Assembly (NCBI GenBank): GCA_009781115.1 | Contig: WQYT01000008.1 | Location: forward strand, 1-38,062 | Direction: 5' to 3' | Source of the DNA: Coriobacteriia bacterium | GTDB taxonomy: Bacteria; Actinomycetota; Coriobacteriia; WRKU01; WQUG01 | Length of the DNA: 38,062 nucleotides | Shown: positions 19,867 through 28,365 of the stretch, piece after piece | How positions within the stretch are numbered: position 1 is the first letter of the stretch | Layout: every line of letters begins with the position of its first letter | The notes under the pieces: model-generated | The model's input: the letters and a program-made list of their open reading frames with translations, nothing else | Told to the model about the DNA's origin: nothing | The model's database searches: none | Made by a program: the position numbers and the translations under genes

Positions 19867-19894
19867 ATTTTGACTTAGCAACTGAAGTCAAAAT
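19867..19894. repeat. Inverted repeat ATTTTGACTT-N8-AAGTCAAAAT
   Basis: Perfect 10-bp arms. Confidence 0.7.
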
Positions 19895-20009
19895 AACGGA
19901 AGGATAGCCATGAAGTTATTTTGGATTAGAGCGCCTGATGTCTTTCTGTCGGAGCGTGCGATTAGATAATAAACTGCTTCTGGTTCATTTTCTAATCACT
20001 GACAGATGG

Positions 20010-21113
20010 TTATTGCTTTGTGAGCAGGTACTCGTGCAGGTAGGGTGGGGCGAAGGCCAATTTGCCGTGGGCGACGGCTTTGACCATGCCGGCTATCAGG
20101 AGTCGCTCGCGATACTTTGAGGCGTAGCCAGCAGACACGCCGCCCAGGCGCTCCCTGATGGCGCCAAATTCGCTTACGCCTTCATCTTGAGTCATGGCAA
20201 AAAGGAAGTTGCGGTCCTCTGCTGAGAGCGCCTGGAAAAGCATGTCGTGGACATTCTTGAAAAGCTCGATCTTTGCCAGGTCAAGCGATTGTTGGACAAG
20301 CTTGCCGTCGATGGCCTCCGCATCACTCCTAAAAAGAAAGTATCCCAAAAGCTGGATCAGGTAGGGATAGCCTTCCGTTGCCGTTGCTGCTGAACGCAAC
20401 GCAGTTCCGGAGAACGTGCGTCCAGCCTGGCTGAAGGCCTGGTCAAAGGCGATCTCGACAGCTTTGGTGTCAATGCTTTCAAGCTCGACCCGGTAAGCGC
20501 GACGCAGGAAAGTCAGGACCTCATTGTTTAAGATGTCATTGACTGAACTGGGCAGGCCGGCCATGAGCAAGGCCACGTCGTATTCTTCACGCAGCAGATG
20601 CTGGTAAGTGACGGCGAACTCCCGCATATCCGGTGTTCCGTTGTGAACTTCATCGATCAGGAATACCGTTTTAATGCCTTTGTGCTTCAGCTCGTTCAGC
20701 ATGCTTGATAGCATGAACCTGAATCCATGGACTTCTTTATCAGCCTTCTTTGTTAAACCCAGTGAGAACCCCAAAGCTCCAGCGGAAAAACCCTGCACTT
20801 CATTAAAAGCTTTGCCCAGCCAGTTCTTGCCTGTGTTGCACCGGATAAACTCGTCAAGAATCTCAAGAAGCATCCCGTCATGTGCCGTAACGTCGATTAC
20901 TACCTGTTTGCTGGAGTCAAGGCTTGCATGAACATCAGAGAGAATAGCCGTTTTGCCTGAGCCCCTGATTCCGGTGATGATCGTGGTCCTGTGGGGATCA
21001 TAGGGGTCTGTCAGGCTTTGCAGGAAGTCGTTGATTATCAGTTCGCGCCCGATGAACTGCTTGGGGCGCCGCCCAAACTGGGGGTTAAAGGGGTTTGTTT
21101 TGTAAGTGGTCAT
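20010..21113 (-). CDS. AAA-family ATPase with C-terminal winged-helix-like region
   Basis: Walker A GIRGSGKTA; Walker B KTVFLIDEVHNG; C-terminal ERLGGVSAGYASKYRERLLIAGMV. Confidence 0.88.
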   Translation of the reverse strand: MTTYKTNPFNPQFGRRPKQFIGRELIINDFLQSLTDPYDPHRTTIITGIRGSGKTAILSDVHASLDSSKQVVIDVTAHDGMLLEILDEFIRCNTGKNWLGKAFNEVQGFSAGALGFSLGLTKKADKEVHGFRFMLSSMLNELKHKGIKTVFLIDEVHNGTPDMREFAVTYQHLLREEYDVALLMAGLPSSVNDILNNEVLTFLRRAYRVELESIDTKAVEIAFDQAFSQAGRTFSGTALRSAATATEGYPYLIQLLGYFLFRSDAEAIDGKLVQQSLDLAKIELFKNVHDMLFQALSAEDRNFLFAMTQDEGVSEFGAIRERLGGVSAGYASKYRERLLIAGMVKAVAHGKLAFAPPYLHEYLLTKQ

Positions 21114-21133
21114 TCTTCTGCGGCTCCTGGTGT

Positions 21134-21221
21134 TTTCGTATTTCAGAATTACTTTCGTATTTTACCATAGGGTTTCGTATTTCAGAATTTGTTTCGTATT
21201 TGGGTAGTGGCTTTCGTATTT
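21134..21221. repeat. Five-copy iteron-like array of TTTCGTATTT (revcomp AAATACGAAA)
   Basis: Copies at 21134, 21153, 21173, 21192, 21212; spacing 19/20/19/20 bp. Confidence 0.9.
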
Positions 21222-21264
21222 TGCTTACTGCTTGCGCCTGCCTGCGTTTTTGGCGCCAGGCTGA

Positions 21265-21310
21265 CGCAAAAAAGATTCCGCCACCGGGCTCTGCTGGTGG
21301 CGGAATTTTT
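21265..21310. terminator. Bidirectional terminator downstream of arcA
   Basis: aaaaaagattccgccacc...ggtggcggaattttt. Confidence 0.7.
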
Positions 21311-21377
21311 GCGGTGTGACCAGGGTGTGACGGGGAGGCCGGGATGCCCTCTCGTCATGCTTGTCGCAGTTGTCGCA

Positions 21378-22649
21378 CTAGGCGTCGCGCTGCAGGGGGC
21401 AGGCCATGGCGTGAGCGCCGCCGCGTCCGCGACCGAGCTCGGCCGAGGGCAGCTCGATGACTTCGATGCCGGCGCGCGTCAGCTCGGCGTTGATGTGCGT
21501 GTTGCGGTCGTAGGCGATGACCACGCCGGGCTCAAGGGCCAGGAGGTTGTTGCCGCTGTCCCACTGCTGGCGCTCACTCTCATAGCGGTCGGGACCGTTG
21601 TCGATGACCTGCAGGTCCGCAACGTCAAGCGCGCCAGCGACCACCTCCAGAAACGGCATGGTTTCCCGCACAACCCTGATCTCGCCGGAGCGATCCTCGG
21701 GATGCAGAGAAAAAGTCTCAATGCTGTCCACGATGGGACGGTAGGCGCAGGCGATGTCGCGCTCTGCCAGCGTGAACACGGCGTCGAGGTGCATCGCCGC
21801 GCGCGTCTTGGGCAGGTTTGCCACGATCACGCGGTCTGCGGCGCCCTGCGCAAACAGCGACCGTGCCACCTGCATGATGGCCTGGCACGAGGTCCGCGCG
21901 CTCAGGCCGATCGTGACGGTGCGATTGCCCGTGACCAGGATGTCGCCGCCCTCGACGGTCGCCTTGCCCCAGTGCTGCTCCGGATCGCCCCAGTAGGTGG
22001 TGATCTTTGCCTCCGTAAACGCGGGGTGGAACTGATAGATTGCCTTCATGAGCAAGGTCTCGCCGTGGCGCGCATGCCTCTGGAGCGGGTTCATGAACAT
22101 GCCATCATAGGCCCAGGCGGTGGTGTCGCGCGCATAAAGCATATTGGGGAGCGGATCGATCAGGTACTCGTTTTCGCCCGGGGTCGGGCGGATCATGCCC
22201 ATGGCGTTGCTGCGGTAACCCTGCGGGAGGTCGTCGACCGACAGGCCGCCAATCAGGTAGGTCGCCAGTGTTGGGGCGTCAAAGGTATTCAGGTCGCGGT
22301 GCACGCTCTCCGCAAAGCCGAGGCCGACATTGTTGACGGTGATGACGCGGTCAAGCAGCCAGTTACGGGCGTCGGGCACAAGCAGGGTTTCGCTCAGCAG
22401 CTGGTGTAGCTCAAGGACCTCAATGCCGCGGGAGGTCATCTCGGCGACGAACTGCGCGTGATCGCGCTTGGCCTGCTCGACCCAGGGCAGCTCATCAAAA
22501 AGCAGCACGCGGGCGTTGGTGGGAGTCAGGCGGGTCTGGGCAAGCCCCGGTGCGCACACGAGTACGCGGCGGAGCTTGCCGACCTCAGAATAAACGCCAA
22601 ACTGCGCGGATGTTTGAGTTGGGGTCAGTGTCGGTGTGGTCGAGGTCAT
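21378..22649 (-). CDS. arcA: Arginine deiminase homologue
   Basis: PNMLYARDTTAW, EGGDILVTGN, MHLDAVFT, ELGRGRGGAHAMACPLQRDA. Confidence 0.93.
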   Translation of the reverse strand: MTSTTPTLTPTQTSAQFGVYSEVGKLRRVLVCAPGLAQTRLTPTNARVLLFDELPWVEQAKRDHAQFVAEMTSRGIEVLELHQLLSETLLVPDARNWLLDRVITVNNVGLGFAESVHRDLNTFDAPTLATYLIGGLSVDDLPQGYRSNAMGMIRPTPGENEYLIDPLPNMLYARDTTAWAYDGMFMNPLQRHARHGETLLMKAIYQFHPAFTEAKITTYWGDPEQHWGKATVEGGDILVTGNRTVTIGLSARTSCQAIMQVARSLFAQGAADRVIVANLPKTRAAMHLDAVFTLAERDIACAYRPIVDSIETFSLHPEDRSGEIRVVRETMPFLEVVAGALDVADLQVIDNGPDRYESERQQWDSGNNLLALEPGVVIAYDRNTHINAELTRAGIEVIELPSAELGRGRGGAHAMACPLQRDA

Positions 22650-22671
22650 AAAGGTTCCTTTCTGGGGCCGG

Positions 22672-22702
22672 TGACAAAATTACCCCTGGGGTAGTTTTGT
22701 CA
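22672..22702. repeat. Short palindromic element tgacaaaattacccctggggtagttttgtca
   Basis: One mismatch in the palindrome; family with 24806, 25628, 34063, 34231. Confidence 0.8.
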
Positions 22703-22763
22703 GGGGGAGACAGGAGAACCGTCCCCTTGTCTCTCCAGGTTGTGGTTTCAGTTGGCAATAAAC

Positions 22764-22803
22764 CGGGCGGATGGCTCCGGTTTCGGGCGGATGGCTCCGG
22801 TTT
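22764..22803. repeat. Two tandem 20-bp repeats cgggcggatggctccggttt
   Basis: Perfect tandem copies. Confidence 0.9.
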
Positions 22804-23256
22804 AGTTCCAGTCTTTCAGTGCTTGTTTCATTTTCCATGCGGCGGCTTTCCTCCTTGTCGCTTAGTATGAATATCGCATGGGATTTGTTGGATAATCCTC
22901 TTGTGCTCTTGTGCGTGTGCGTCGTCGCCTCTCCAAGACGCCAGGATTAATACTACGTGATAATCTTATGTGACTAAGTTACATACAAATAATCTTCACA
23001 GCATGTGCGGAAGTTGTGACGGCTAAGTTCGCAACCCTGTGACGAACCTGTGAAGACACAGGCGCTTTGGGACGTGGGTCCTGCGCCTTTGTTCGTCTTT
23101 GTCCTATTTGCAAAACTCACCTCAAGGGTGAATGGGGGAGCTGTCGCCGCAGATGGGCGGCGCAATGCTTGCTGATCAGAGGTGCGATGAGCCTGGCGGG
23201 AACCAGACTCGGTTTTGGACGAGCTTGGTGCAGATTGTCCTCGAAAATAGGTTACA

Positions 23257-23370
23257 ATGGCGCTTGAGGGAGCTCGGCCTCACATTATTGATGAATGGCA
23301 GGATGTTCCGAAGATCTGGGACGCGGTAAGACGACTTTTGCACGGCGAACTTCTGCGGGGGTATATGTAG
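23257..23370 (+). pseudogene. Fragment of a DUF4143-type (AAA_14) ATPase
   Basis: MALEGARPHIIDEWQDVPKIWDAVRR. Confidence 0.6.
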
Positions 23371-23376
23371 TTCCGC

Positions 23377-23578
23377 TCACTTATCTGACGCAGTGAGCGG
23401 CGTAGAGCGGTACTGATTTGATAGCTCCCTCTTTGCCGAAGTTCTTTCGCGAACATCAGCATGCGGCTCAAGATCACTGGGATCAGCGCGATAGAGTGCG
23501 GTGAGTAAGCCCACATCAAGCAGATAGAGTTTAAAGTAAGTTTGCTTTCTTTCGCTGAAGTTGTATCCTGTATCTGAG
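23377..23578 (-). pseudogene. Fragment of a DUF4143 domain, opposite strand
   Basis: SDTGYNFSERKQTYFKLYLLDVGLLTALYRADPSDLE. Confidence 0.55.
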
Positions 23579-23610
23579 CAATGATGGCGTATCAGAGAAA
23601 GGGCAGCGAC

Positions 23611-24720
23611 ATGAAAAGAACCACTACTCGGGAAGTGTTGCCTTGGCTGCTGGTGTTTACTTTACTCCTGACGGCCTGTGCTCGGAAGACGTCCTCAAAC
23701 TTAAGTAAGTCATCCAGTGAGCAGAGCACGATAACGACAACTACCGCGGCTTCACAAAATGAGCCAGCAGCACATTCCTCTGCTCACTATGCAAACGCCC
23801 GCTTTGGGTTCAGTTTCGATTATTCAGACAACTTGCTCAAGATGGGCTCTGAACCAACAAACGGCGACGGAAGGGTCTTTTGCTCCCTGAAAGATGGCCT
23901 TGAGATATTTCGAGCATATGGCAGTAACAACGTCCTGGAGTACACCATCGGTACGCTCTATGCTCAAGCCCTCAAGAGCGCTTCTGATGATGGCTTCAAA
24001 ATTACGTATCAGGTGAAAAGCGGCAACACCTATACGATCTCAGGGGTAAGTGGTGACAGCATCCTCTATGAGCGAACAATTCACGCGTCAGACTCGAGCG
24101 CAGTTACCACGGTGCATTTTCGTTATCCCATCAGCGAGAAGCAGACCTGGAACCCTGAAGTTGATAAGGTGATCGGGAGCCTTCAAACCGGCCTGAGCAC
24201 AACATCGTCTTCTGCCTCTCGCGATCTCACGTTTGCCGATCTCTCTGATCTGGAATTCAATTTTGCAAGCGGTGTTGGTGGCTGGTGGACTACGGTCAAG
24301 ATCACAGCTGACGGTAGATTCAGCGGGCACTATCAGGATTCAGACATGGGCGACGATGGCCCTGGCTATCCCCATGGCACCAGATATGTGTGTGATTTCA
24401 AGGGCAGATTCGCGGAACTGAAAAAGGTCAGTGACTATGAGTATTCGATGCAATGTGTATCCTTGGTTTCAGATGGAGTCGAGGGGAAAGAGCAGATAAT
24501 CGATGAGGTTAAAGTGATCAATTCTACACCGTATGGCTTTGATAAGGCTGGCAAGTTTTTGCTTTATCTGCCGGGAAGAAAAGTGCAGGGATTGCCCCAA
24601 GGGTTCTTGGATTGGGTCAGCAGCCCGCGCGACACGGACGTCTCGAAGCAAAAGACGCTCGATTTCTACGGCCTCTACAACGTGAGCGGCAAGGAAGGAT
24701 TCTTTGCGGACAAGAAATAG
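23611..24720 (+). CDS. Lipoprotein, uncharacterised
   Basis: MKRTTTREVLPWLLVFTLLLTACARK lipobox. Confidence 0.8.
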   Translation: MKRTTTREVLPWLLVFTLLLTACARKTSSNLSKSSSEQSTITTTTAASQNEPAAHSSAHYANARFGFSFDYSDNLLKMGSEPTNGDGRVFCSLKDGLEIFRAYGSNNVLEYTIGTLYAQALKSASDDGFKITYQVKSGNTYTISGVSGDSILYERTIHASDSSAVTTVHFRYPISEKQTWNPEVDKVIGSLQTGLSTTSSSASRDLTFADLSDLEFNFASGVGGWWTTVKITADGRFSGHYQDSDMGDDGPGYPHGTRYVCDFKGRFAELKKVSDYEYSMQCVSLVSDGVEGKEQIIDEVKVINSTPYGFDKAGKFLLYLPGRKVQGLPQGFLDWVSSPRDTDVSKQKTLDFYGLYNVSGKEGFFADKK

Positions 24721-24805
24721 CCAAATTTGGCTGCCCCCGTTATCTTCTGGCGGTTCGGGACATCGAGTGTCCCTTGCAGCCGTTGTTAAACCAGGGCGCC
24801 ACTAT

Positions 24806-24836
24806 GGTGACAAACACCCCTGGGGTATCTGTCACC
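24806..24836. repeat. Short palindromic element, diverged
   Basis: ggtgacaaacacccctggggtatctgtcacc. Confidence 0.65.
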
Positions 24837-24869
24837 GGCAACGGGCAGGAAAGGTGAGGTGCTGGCGGA

Positions 24870-25682
24870 GTGGACGCAGCAACGGCAACGGTAACAACGG
24901 CAACAACGGCAACAACAGCGGCGGCAAAGCGGATATATATCGCTGATGACGAGACTAATATCAGGGAGGCGATCCAGACCTTCCTGGAAAACGATGGCTA
25001 CGAGGTCTGCGCGTTTGCGACCGGCGATGCGCTGCTTGAGCAGTTCCAGGCCGACCCCGCCGATCTCTGCATCCTTGACGTGATGATGCCCGGCTCCAAT
25101 GGCTTTACCATCTGCAAGGAGATCCGCAAGATCAGCACCGTCCCCATCATCATGCTGACCGCGCGTGACAGCGACCTCGACTATGCCACAGGCCTCAGCC
25201 TGGGAAGCGACGACTACTTTACGAAGCCGTTTTCTGCGATGGCGCTGGTCATGCGCGTCAAGGCGATCTTTCGTCGCATTGAGTTTGACACGGCGCAGGC
25301 GGCGGCCAGCGCGCGTGTTCGTCCTCAGCCGCAGACGCTCGGCGACCTGATGGTGGACCCGGGCAACAAGACAGCTGAGGTCAAGGGCAGGCAGATCGAT
25401 CTGACCCCCAACGAGTTCAATCTGCTCTGCTACCTGATGGAAAACTCAGAGGCGGCGATCTCTCGCGCGGAGCTTCTTGAGAGCCTCTGGGGTTTTGGCA
25501 GCGAGGTCGAGACCCGCGCGGTTGACGACACCGTGCGCCGCCTGCGCAAGAAGATCGCAGGCAGCACCGTGAGTGTTGACACCGTGTGGGGCTACGGCTT
25601 CCGGCTTAAAGTGAAAGATGCGCCGCATGACAAAATTACCCCAGGGGTAATTTTGTCAGAAGAAGAGGCTGACCATGCCTAG
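24870..25682 (+). CDS. OmpR-family response regulator
   Basis: Receiver domain YIADDE..CILDVMMPGSNGF, winged helix ...DTVWGYGFRLK. Confidence 0.93.
   Translation: MDAATATVTTATTATTAAAKRIYIADDETNIREAIQTFLENDGYEVCAFATGDALLEQFQADPADLCILDVMMPGSNGFTICKEIRKISTVPIIMLTARDSDLDYATGLSLGSDDYFTKPFSAMALVMRVKAIFRRIEFDTAQAAASARVRPQPQTLGDLMVDPGNKTAEVKGRQIDLTPNEFNLLCYLMENSEAAISRAELLESLWGFGSEVETRAVDDTVRRLRKKIAGSTVSVDTVWGYGFRLKVKDAPHDKITPGVILSEEEADHA
25628..25658. repeat. Perfect short palindromic element inside the response-regulator CDS
   Basis: tgacaaaattaccccaggggtaattttgtca. Confidence 0.95.
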
Positions 25683-26778
25683 GCGCAGGCGCCTGATGAG
25701 CTTGCGCACCCGGCTCTTGATCGTGGTTCTGGGAGTATTTCTGGTCGTGTTCGTCAGCATTACGGTCATCTTCAACCTGCTGGTGAACAACTACATTGCG
25801 CAGACAGCGGCCAACCGGCCGCCTGCGATGATGGTCATGATGCGCTCTGCTCCGCCGCTGCGCCGGGGGCCGGGTGGAAATCCTACGCGCGAGGTCATAA
25901 ATTTTGCCCGAGGCGCTAATTTCTCCCTGATCGCCATCATGATCGTAGCGGTCATCATCACCTTCCTGGTGACCTTCTTCATCACGCGGCGGATGACGCG
26001 TCCGCTGGCTGACCTCACGGAGTTCTCCGCGCGGATTGGCCAGGGCGACTTCACGCTCTGCACGGAGAGCTTCCATGATCGCGAGCTCGCTACGCTGGCG
26101 CGCAGCATGAACCAGGCCGCCACGCAGCTCGACTCCTACGACAAGGACCAGAAGACCTTCTTCCAAAACGCGTCGCACGAGCTGCGCACGCCGCTCATGT
26201 CCATCAAGTGCTATGCCGAGGGCATCGCTTACGACGTCATGGACGCCAAGAAGGCGAGCGCAACGATTCTGTCTGAGACCGATCGGCTGAGCGAGATGGT
26301 CGAGGATCTGCTGGTGGTCTCGCGCATCGATACCATTGCCGGCGAGGGGCGCTCCGCCGCCTGTGACCTGCGCGAGCTGCTGTCTGCCGCCGCCGATGAG
26401 CAGCGCGCGGTGGCCGAGCGTAATCACCTGGAACTGGTCTTCGACTTCGATGAGGATCCAGTCGTCCTGTGGGCCAACGACAAGACCCTGCAACGTGCGC
26501 TCTCCAATCTGATCTCGAACGCCCTGCGCTACGCCAGCAGCCGGGTGATCCTGAGCTGCAAGCAGGAGGGCGAGACGATCCGGGTCACGGTCGCCGACGA
26601 TGGCCCGGGGGTCGATCCGGACGTGCGCCCGCACCTCTTCGAGCGCTTCAGCAAGGGAGCGGACGGCAAGCACGGCATCGGACTTTCCATTGTGAAGTCC
26701 GTGGTCGACCGTCACGGCGGCACGATCGAGGTGGAGAGTACCACCGCCGGCGCCTCGTTTGCTCTCATCTGGCAATGA
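25675..26778 (+). CDS. Sensor histidine kinase (HAMP, HisKA, HATPase_c)
   Basis: FFQNASHELRTPLMSIKCYAEG; NLISNALRYA; DDGPGVDPDVRPHLFERFSKG. Confidence 0.95.
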   Translation: MPRRRRLMSLRTRLLIVVLGVFLVVFVSITVIFNLLVNNYIAQTAANRPPAMMVMMRSAPPLRRGPGGNPTREVINFARGANFSLIAIMIVAVIITFLVTFFITRRMTRPLADLTEFSARIGQGDFTLCTESFHDRELATLARSMNQAATQLDSYDKDQKTFFQNASHELRTPLMSIKCYAEGIAYDVMDAKKASATILSETDRLSEMVEDLLVVSRIDTIAGEGRSAACDLRELLSAAADEQRAVAERNHLELVFDFDEDPVVLWANDKTLQRALSNLISNALRYASSRVILSCKQEGETIRVTVADDGPGVDPDVRPHLFERFSKGADGKHGIGLSIVKSVVDRHGGTIEVESTTAGASFALIWQ

Positions 26779-26844
26779 GACAGGGGGACGGTTCTCTTGT
26801 CTCATGCGCGCATGAGACAAGAGAACCGTCCCCCTGTCTCATTG
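26773..26844. repeat. Perfect 72-bp palindrome, no spacer
   Basis: caatgagacagggggacggttctcttgtctcatgcg and its exact reverse complement. Confidence 0.95.
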
Positions 26845-26921
26845 ACCCCCTGTCCCCACATCTCTTGACGCTTCTGCCGCGTTAGCGATACGATAGAAAT
26901 CCGCGTTTGAGCGGATGGTGT

Positions 26922-26998
26922 GCGCCCTTACCTCAGCTGGATAGAGGGTCTGACTACGAATCAGAACGCCACAGGTTCGAATCCTGTAGGGCGCACCA
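26922..26998 (+). tRNA. tRNA-Arg(ACG), CCA encoded
   Basis: Acceptor GCGCCCT/AGGGCGC, D stem CCTC/GAGG, anticodon arm TCTGA-CTACGAA-TCAGA, T arm ACAGG-TTCGAAT-CCTGT, ACCA. Confidence 0.97.
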
Positions 26999-27010
26999 GC
27001 TTGCTAGCAG

Positions 27011-27037
27011 ATCGCCCCCTCTCTTCGGGGCGATTTT
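27011..27037 (+). terminator. Terminator after tRNA-Arg
   Basis: atcgcccc...cggggcgattttt. Confidence 0.75.
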
Positions 27038-27072
27038 TCATATCGCCTTGCGAGGGAAGAAAGGGTTCTCTC

Positions 27073-27864
27073 TTGAAGATAATCGATACTCATGTTCATG
27101 TTTTTCCTGACGCGCTTGAGCCGCATGCGGTCGAGGCGCTCACGGTTCCGGGGCGCGGCGCTCATATCCGTGGCACGCTGGCCGCTGCGCAGACGCGCAT
27201 GCAGCAGTTGGGCGTCTCCAGCGGCTGGACCATTCCGGTTGCCACGCGCGCATCGCAGGTGGCGACCATCAATGAATACGCTTTGACTCAGGACCGGCGT
27301 TACTTTGTTCCGTTTGGAGCGATGCACCCTGATGTCGAAGACGCCTACGGCCTGCTCTCCACCTACAAGGGGCTGGGCCTGCCCGGCTTCAAGATGCACT
27401 TTGACTTTCAGGAGGTCAGCCCGCTTGACGCCCGCATGCAGCCGATCTTTGACGCGGCGGTCGACTTTGGTCTGATCTGCTACTTTCATGCCGGTGACGA
27501 CGTGGGGCCGCACACCTGCCATGGCTCGCCGGAGGTGTTCGCGCAGGTACTTGACGCCTATCCGGGCATCAGGATGGTGCTGGCGCATCTGGGCGGCTGG
27601 CGCATGTGGGACGACGTCGAGGAGCACCTGGTGGGGCGAGGCGACGTCTATTTTGACACGGCCTATTGCGCAGGCGAGATGCCCGTAGGCCAACTCCTGC
27701 GCATCATCTTGAACCATGGCACGGACAAGGTACTTTTTGGTACGGACAGCCCCTGGACCGATCTTGCCAAAGAGATCCGCTTCTTCACGGCGCGCGACGA
27801 GCTGAGCGATGCGGATAAAGAGGCGCTCTTCCACGGCAACGCGGAGCGCTTGCTGCAAAGCTAG
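27073..27864 (+). CDS. Amidohydrolase family protein (TIM-barrel metal-dependent hydrolase)
   Basis: KIIDTHVHVFPD; TTG start; HLGGWRMWDD; VLFGTDSPW. Confidence 0.88.
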   Translation: MKIIDTHVHVFPDALEPHAVEALTVPGRGAHIRGTLAAAQTRMQQLGVSSGWTIPVATRASQVATINEYALTQDRRYFVPFGAMHPDVEDAYGLLSTYKGLGLPGFKMHFDFQEVSPLDARMQPIFDAAVDFGLICYFHAGDDVGPHTCHGSPEVFAQVLDAYPGIRMVLAHLGGWRMWDDVEEHLVGRGDVYFDTAYCAGEMPVGQLLRIILNHGTDKVLFGTDSPWTDLAKEIRFFTARDELSDADKEALFHGNAERLLQS

Positions 27865-27865
27865 G

Positions 27866-27947
27866 TGTGTCAGTGAGACAGGGGGACGGTTCTCTTGTCT
27901 CATGCGCGCATGAGACAAGAGAACCGTCCCCCTGTCTCACTGACACA
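27866..27947. repeat. Perfect 82-bp palindrome, no spacer
   Basis: tgtgtcagtgagacagggggacggttctcttgtctcatgcg and its exact reverse complement. Confidence 0.95.
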
Positions 27948-28074
27948 TTGCGCCAGCCTTGGCACTCAACCTCCCGTTTTCTTTGTCGTGTTCTGGGGCG
28001 TCAGAGGGGTGAAATTCGTGCTATAATCAACTGGGCAGTTTATTGACTTAATACAGATAAAAGGGTAAAAACGA

Positions 28075-28365
28075 ATGGAAAGTATGCAACCAGTACAGAC
28101 GATCGGTCACATCCGCGAGATGCTTGAAGGCCGACAGGGTGAAACGGTTAAAGTGCGCGCGAATATGGGGCGGTCAAAAGTAGTGGAGCGTGAGGGAACA
28201 ATCCTCCAGTGCTATCCGGCGCTGTTTGTAATCGAAGTTTTTGAGAAGCGCTCGCGCCGCGGCAGAGTGTCTTATCAGTATGTTGACATTCTGACCGGGT
28301 CTGTCGAGCTGATCGCCACCCAGACAGAAGAGCCGCTCTTCCCCTGGATTACGTTTACCGGATGA
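28075..28365 (+). CDS. veg: Veg family protein
   Basis: IREMLEGRQGETVKVRANMGRSKVVEREGTILQCYPALFVIEVFEKRSRRGRVSYQYVDILTGSVEL. Confidence 0.88.
   Translation: MESMQPVQTIGHIREMLEGRQGETVKVRANMGRSKVVEREGTILQCYPALFVIEVFEKRSRRGRVSYQYVDILTGSVELIATQTEEPLFPWITFTG

Noticed and set aside
21134-21221. Possible CRISPR array (regularly spaced repeats)
   Set aside because: Repeat is 10 bp and interval 9-10 bp, far too short for CRISPR; no cas genes. Treated as iteron/operator-like.
21189-22409. 406-aa plus-strand ORF
   Set aside because: Antisense to arcA, which has clear family motifs; a high-GC artefact.
22764-22803. Two-copy 20-bp tandem repeat as a regulatory array
   Set aside because: Only two copies, no nearby start in a suitable position; likely simple duplication.
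26920-27072. N-terminal extension of the amidohydrolase ORF
   Set aside because: Overlaps tRNA-Arg and its terminator; TTG at 27073 before KIIDTHVH is the plausible start.
27004-27918. Minus-strand ORFs beginning MSHARMRQENRPPVSL here and at 25636-26820
   Set aside because: Shared N-terminus is translation of the duplicated palindrome; the rest is antisense to real genes.
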